This document shows positions 17,965-20,662 of a DNA stretch of 20,662 nucleotides, piece after piece. The DNA comes from Acetobacteraceae bacterium (GTDB lineage Bacteria > Pseudomonadota > Alphaproteobacteria > Acetobacterales > Acetobacteraceae). A program made the translations under genes and the position numbers. The DNA lies in assembly GCA_030039695.1 (NCBI GenBank), contig JASHVB010000389.1, positions 1 to 20,662 of the forward strand, read 5' to 3'. Position 1 is the stretch's first letter; every line of letters begins with the position of its first letter. The notes below the pieces were generated by a model, which ran no database searches, was not told the DNA's origin, and saw only the letters and a list, made by a program, of their open reading frames with translations.

Positions 17965-18894
17965 TCAGATGATGGGGTCGAGCAGGCGGCGTGCCTCGGT
18001 TGCATCCGCGGCGATCTGCGCGGTCAGCGCGTCCAGGCTCGGGAACCTCACCTCGGCCCGAATATACGAGTGCAGTGCGACGGCGAGCTCCGCGCCGTAC
18101 AGGTCGCCGTCAAAGTCGAACACGTTGACCTCAAGTCTGCTCTCGATCCCGGTATTCACGGTGGGCCGTCGGCCGATATTCGCCACACCCTTGCGCACCG
18201 AGCCATCCGGTAGACGCGCGGTCACGGCGTACACGCCGCGGGCCGGCTCCAGGTGCCGGCCTAGCGCGATATTGGCCGTCGGAAAGCCTATCGTCCGGCC
18301 GCGAGCGTCGCCGTGCGCCACTTCACCGCGGATCGTCCAGGCTCGGCCAAGTTCAGCGGTTGCGCGTTCGGGATAGCCGTCCTGCAGCGCTCGCCTGATT
18401 CGGCTCGAGGACAGCGGCCCCTGCGCATCGCTCACGAGCGGCACCAAAGTGAGCCCCATGCCCAACGCCTCGGCCCTGGCAGCGAGAAATCCGGTATCGC
18501 CGCCGCGCCGGTGGCCGAAGGCGAAATCCGGACCACACACCAGGTGGCGAGCGCCCAACCCCTTGTGCAAGACATCGGCGACGAAGGATTCGGCCGGCAT
18601 CAGGCTGAAGTCGTGGCTGAACGGTAGCTCGTACAACAAGCCGACGCCGAGCGCGGCTAGCGCGTCGGCCCGCTCAGCCGAAAGCGTCAGCCGAAACGGC
18701 GGGTCGTCGGGCCGAAACAGTTCGCGGGGATGTGGCTCAAACGTGAGCACGGCGAGTGGCGCGTCCGGCCGGGCAGCGTGGGCAGCGCGGATGAGATGGA
18801 CGTGGCCCAAATGCACGCCATCGAAATTGCCCAGCGCCACTGTGGCGCCGTGCGCGTCAGACGGCAGCGTGCGCCAGTCGTGGAAGATACGCAT
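17965..18894 (-). CDS. ribF: Bifunctional riboflavin kinase / FAD synthetase
   Basis: 309 aa, the usual length. The N-terminal FAD synthetase (nucleotidyltransferase) domain has the GNFDGVHLGH motif at 22-31. The C-terminal riboflavin kinase domain has RTIGFPTANI, ANIGRRPTVNTG and the FDGDLYG segment. It phosphorylates riboflavin to FMN and adenylylates FMN to FAD. Its ATG overlaps the stop of the MaoC hydratase gene (TGATG), so the two are translationally coupled. Both cofactors it makes are needed by the sarcosine oxidase encoded nearby, though any link is only by supply. Confidence 0.96.
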   Translation of the reverse strand: MRIFHDWRTLPSDAHGATVALGNFDGVHLGHVHLIRAAHAARPDAPLAVLTFEPHPRELFRPDDPPFRLTLSAERADALAALGVGLLYELPFSHDFSLMPAESFVADVLHKGLGARHLVCGPDFAFGHRRGGDTGFLAARAEALGMGLTLVPLVSDAQGPLSSSRIRRALQDGYPERATAELGRAWTIRGEVAHGDARGRTIGFPTANIALGRHLEPARGVYAVTARLPDGSVRKGVANIGRRPTVNTGIESRLEVNVFDFDGDLYGAELAVALHSYIRAEVRFPSLDALTAQIAADATEARRLLDPII

Positions 18895-19316
18895 CAGACG
18901 CGCGAGGGAATTTGCACATAGGCTTCCCCCTCTATCACCAGCTCGTCGCCCACGGTGCAGATGGTGGAAAGCGTCGCGCGTTTCTTTTCCGGGTTCAGGG
19001 CAGTGACGGTCACCGTGGCCTTCACGGTGGCGCCGATCTTCACGGGTGCGGCGAAGCGCAGCGACTGGCGCATGTAAAGCGTGCCCGGCCCGGGCAGTCG
19101 CGTGCCCAGGACGGCGCTGATCAGGCCGGCGGACAACATGCCGTGGGCAACACGCTCGCCGAAGATCGACTGTTTCGCCGTCTCGGCGTCGATATGCACC
19201 GGATTGGTGTCCAGGCTAACCGCCGAATATAGCAGGATGTCTGCCTCGGTGATGGTCTTGGCCAGACTGGCGGTCTGACCGACCTGCAGGTCCTCGAAAA
19301 AATAGCCGCTGCTCAT
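18894..19316 (-). CDS. MaoC-family (R)-specific enoyl-CoA hydratase
   Basis: 140 aa from ATG 19316. The frame is open to 19400, but that extension (rich in Ala, Arg and Cys) does not look like the fold, while MSSGYFFEDLQVGQTASL is a typical MaoC start, with GAGGG about 12 bases upstream. The hot-dog fold active-site motif is complete: DTNPVHID, then FGERVAHGML, with the catalytic Asp/His pair. The size fits PhaJ-type hydratases that hydrate trans-2-enoyl-CoA to (R)-3-hydroxyacyl-CoA, linking beta-oxidation to polyhydroxyalkanoate synthesis; the substrate range is inferred. Its TGA overlaps the ribF ATG. Confidence 0.88.
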   Translation of the reverse strand: MSSGYFFEDLQVGQTASLAKTITEADILLYSAVSLDTNPVHIDAETAKQSIFGERVAHGMLSAGLISAVLGTRLPGPGTLYMRQSLRFAAPVKIGATVKATVTVTALNPEKKRATLSTICTVGDELVIEGEAYVQIPSRV

Positions 19317-19518
19317 GGCGCCGGTTGCCCTCGCTGCCCGGGCGGCTTTCTGGGCGAACTGGCACCGCGAATCAACCGAGCTCGGCGGACAGCCTCCCAA
19401 GCCGCCTGACCGGGCCTGGTGCGCTCACTTTGCATGCCGCCGCCGTAGCGGGCGCGAATGCCCGTCGCCATATGCTGAGTGGTGAGAGCGGGTCTGAGCC
19501 AACCGAAAGGGGTTCGCC
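19317..19518. other. Divergent intergenic region (maoC / small exported protein)
   Basis: About 200 bp between divergently read genes, so it should contain promoters for both directions. I could not find a well-spaced -35/-10 pair. A Shine-Dalgarno AAAGGGG at 19506-19512 belongs to the plus-strand gene. Confidence 0.45.
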
Positions 19519-19788
19519 ATGAAAACTATTGGAGGAGTTGTTCTCGTCGCGCTGGCAATGGCGGTCGCAAGCGCGGCATCAGCGCAAACGCAGCCGCCGG
19601 CGGTCGGTGGAACGGAACAGACCGCGCCGATGCTGCCGAGCGAGACCGCCCCACCGGTCAGCCAATCGCCGCCAGCCCTGTTCTCGATCGGGGATTTGCC
19701 GGTCCGTCTGTGGGCGCCGGTCGAGCCGTCCTACGATCCGGCCGCCAACCGCGCCGCCGCCGCTAACCCGTCGTGGGGCACCCCGTAG
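19519..19788 (+). CDS. Small exported proline/alanine-rich protein of unknown function
   Basis: An 89-aa protein. Residues 1-22 form a clear Sec signal peptide: MKTIG, a hydrophobic stretch VVLVALAMAVASA, and the cleavage site ASA before QTQPP. The mature part (about 66 aa) is rich in Pro, Ala and Ser without cysteines, and probably little folded. A segment SIGDLPVRLWAPVEPSYDP is the only ordered-looking part. AAAGGGG 6 bases before the ATG supports translation. I do not recognise a family. A periplasmic location is inferred from the signal peptide. It is monocistronic, 120 bp before the M20 peptidase gene on the same strand. Confidence 0.7.
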   Translation: MKTIGGVVLVALAMAVASAASAQTQPPAVGGTEQTAPMLPSETAPPVSQSPPALFSIGDLPVRLWAPVEPSYDPAANRAAAANPSWGTP

Positions 19789-19908
19789 TACTGGCGGCCC
19801 GGCCCGGTCGGAATGACCGAAAGCCGCTCGCCGGGAGCAACGTGATTGCGCGTTCGACTGAGCCGGTGCACACACGCGGGATTCTGACCAGCGGGGGTGT
19901 GCCGGGCA

Positions 19909-20662
19909 ATGCCGCAGAGCGAGGTGGGACGTTCCGAAGACCTTCTGGCGGAGTTGGCCACATGGGTCAGGATGGAGACGCCCACCACGGACCCCGCTGC
20001 TGTTAACCGGCTGATGGACGTGGCCGAGGCAGAACTCGCTTGTGCCGGTGCGGCGATGACGCGCATCCCTGGGCGTGACGGGTTCGGCGACAATTTGATC
20101 GCGTGCACGCCCGGCGCCGGCGCGCCAATCGTTGTCGCCGGCCATCTCGATACCGTTTGGCCGCACGGCACGCTGAACGTCATGCCGTTTCAGGTGAACG
20201 GGGAGAAGGCGCACGGCCCGGGCATTTACGACATGAAGGCCGGGAGCTTTTTGGCATTCCATGCCGTGCGTTGCATCTTGCGCCAGCGCATCCCCACGCC
20301 ACGTCCGATCGTGCTGCTCCTGACGCCGGACGAGGAGGTCGGCAGTCCCACCAGCCGTGAACTCATCGAGCGCGAGGCGCGCGGGGCTGCTGCGGTGCTG
20401 ATTCCGGAACCGGCGGCGCAAAGCGGCGCTTGCGTCACCTCCCGACGCGGCGTCGGCCGATTCACGCTACGCATCGAGGGCGTAGGCGCGCATGCCGGCG
20501 GCGCGTTCCAGGACGGCGCGTCCGCGATTGTTGAGCTGTCACATCAGATCCTCGCTTTGCATGCGATGGTCGACTTGGACGACGGGATCACGCTGAATGC
20601 GGCACCCATCTGGGGCGGGACGCGACCCAATGTCATCGCGTCGGAAGCCGGGTGCGAGATCG
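19909..20662 (+). CDS. M20 family metallopeptidase (carboxypeptidase G2-like), 3'-truncated
   Basis: The frame is open from ATG 19909 to the window edge (251 codons). It shows the di-zinc M20 pattern: GHLDT with His79 and Asp81, YDMKAG with Asp108, TPDEEVGS with Glu142/Glu143, and PEPA with Glu167. The dimerisation (lid) domain begins at about residue 178 (RRGVGRFTLRIEGVGAHAGG). It resembles glutamate carboxypeptidase/CPG2 and succinyl-diaminopimelate desuccinylase relatives, which cleave N-acyl amino acids or C-terminal glutamate. No signal peptide is seen, so it is probably cytoplasmic. A GCGGGGG tract at 19891-19897 can serve the ATG; an in-frame GTG at 19897 is the alternative. The last zinc ligand and the C-terminus lie beyond the window. 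Confidence 0.9.
   Translation, partial: MPQSEVGRSEDLLAELATWVRMETPTTDPAAVNRLMDVAEAELACAGAAMTRIPGRDGFGDNLIACTPGAGAPIVVAGHLDTVWPHGTLNVMPFQVNGEKAHGPGIYDMKAGSFLAFHAVRCILRQRIPTPRPIVLLLTPDEEVGSPTSRELIEREARGAAAVLIPEPAAQSGACVTSRRGVGRFTLRIEGVGAHAGGAFQDGASAIVELSHQILALHAMVDLDDGITLNAAPIWGGTRPNVIASEAGCEI

Noticed and set aside
19579..20421. Minus-strand open frame of 280 codons near the right end
   Set aside because: It is antisense to the M20 peptidase gene, which has all the expected zinc ligands, and to the small exported protein. Its product has no recognisable fold.

Overview
The window looks like chromosomal DNA from a GC-rich alphaproteobacterium. The best clue is the minus-strand run maoC - ribF - ileS - lspA - DUF3035 lipoprotein (BamF-like), which resembles a housekeeping neighbourhood of Rhodospirillales/Acetobacteraceae-type genomes. 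That lineage is inferred from gene content only; no rRNA or tRNA gene was seen.

Layout, left to right. (1) Positions 1-151 hold the C-terminal end of an amidohydrolase, followed by a GTG-started alpha/beta hydrolase (329-1468). (2) A gap of about 560 bp leads to a MscS-type channel fused to a cyclic-nucleotide-binding domain (2026-3549). (3) A gap of about 630 bp has no convincing gene but ends in a CRP-type palindrome and a very strong ribosome binding site. (4) Three plus-strand genes at 4178-6991 form the most interesting part: a 178-aa protein with a DUF1843-like, twice-GDL C-terminus; a radical SAM/SPASM enzyme with an extra C-terminal zinc ribbon; and a small HERRH zinc protease of DUF922 type. 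This looks like a peptide or protein maturation cassette (substrate, modifying enzyme, protease). (5) A minus-strand SDR dehydrogenase (7360-8166) and a broken IS630-type transposase fragment follow. (6) A heterotetrameric sarcosine oxidase operon, soxB-soxD-soxA, has the gamma subunit (soxG) fused in frame to the end of soxA. (7) The housekeeping run follows (BamF-like lipoprotein, LspA, IleS, RibF, MaoC hydratase; all minus). (8) Plus-strand genes for a small exported proline/alanine-rich protein and a truncated M20 zinc carboxypeptidase close the window.

How the genes work together. LspA matures lipoproteins, and the adjacent lipoprotein has a clear lipobox and would be its substrate. RibF makes FMN and FAD, which sarcosine oxidase needs. 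SoxBDA(G) would demethylate sarcosine to glycine, passing the methyl carbon to tetrahydrofolate. The radical SAM cassette is functionally separate. It is flanked by non-coding or decayed DNA, with the nearest mobile-element remnant beyond the SDR gene, so it looks like an accessory island next to core genes. Two copies of a hairpin-forming repeat lie among the housekeeping genes.
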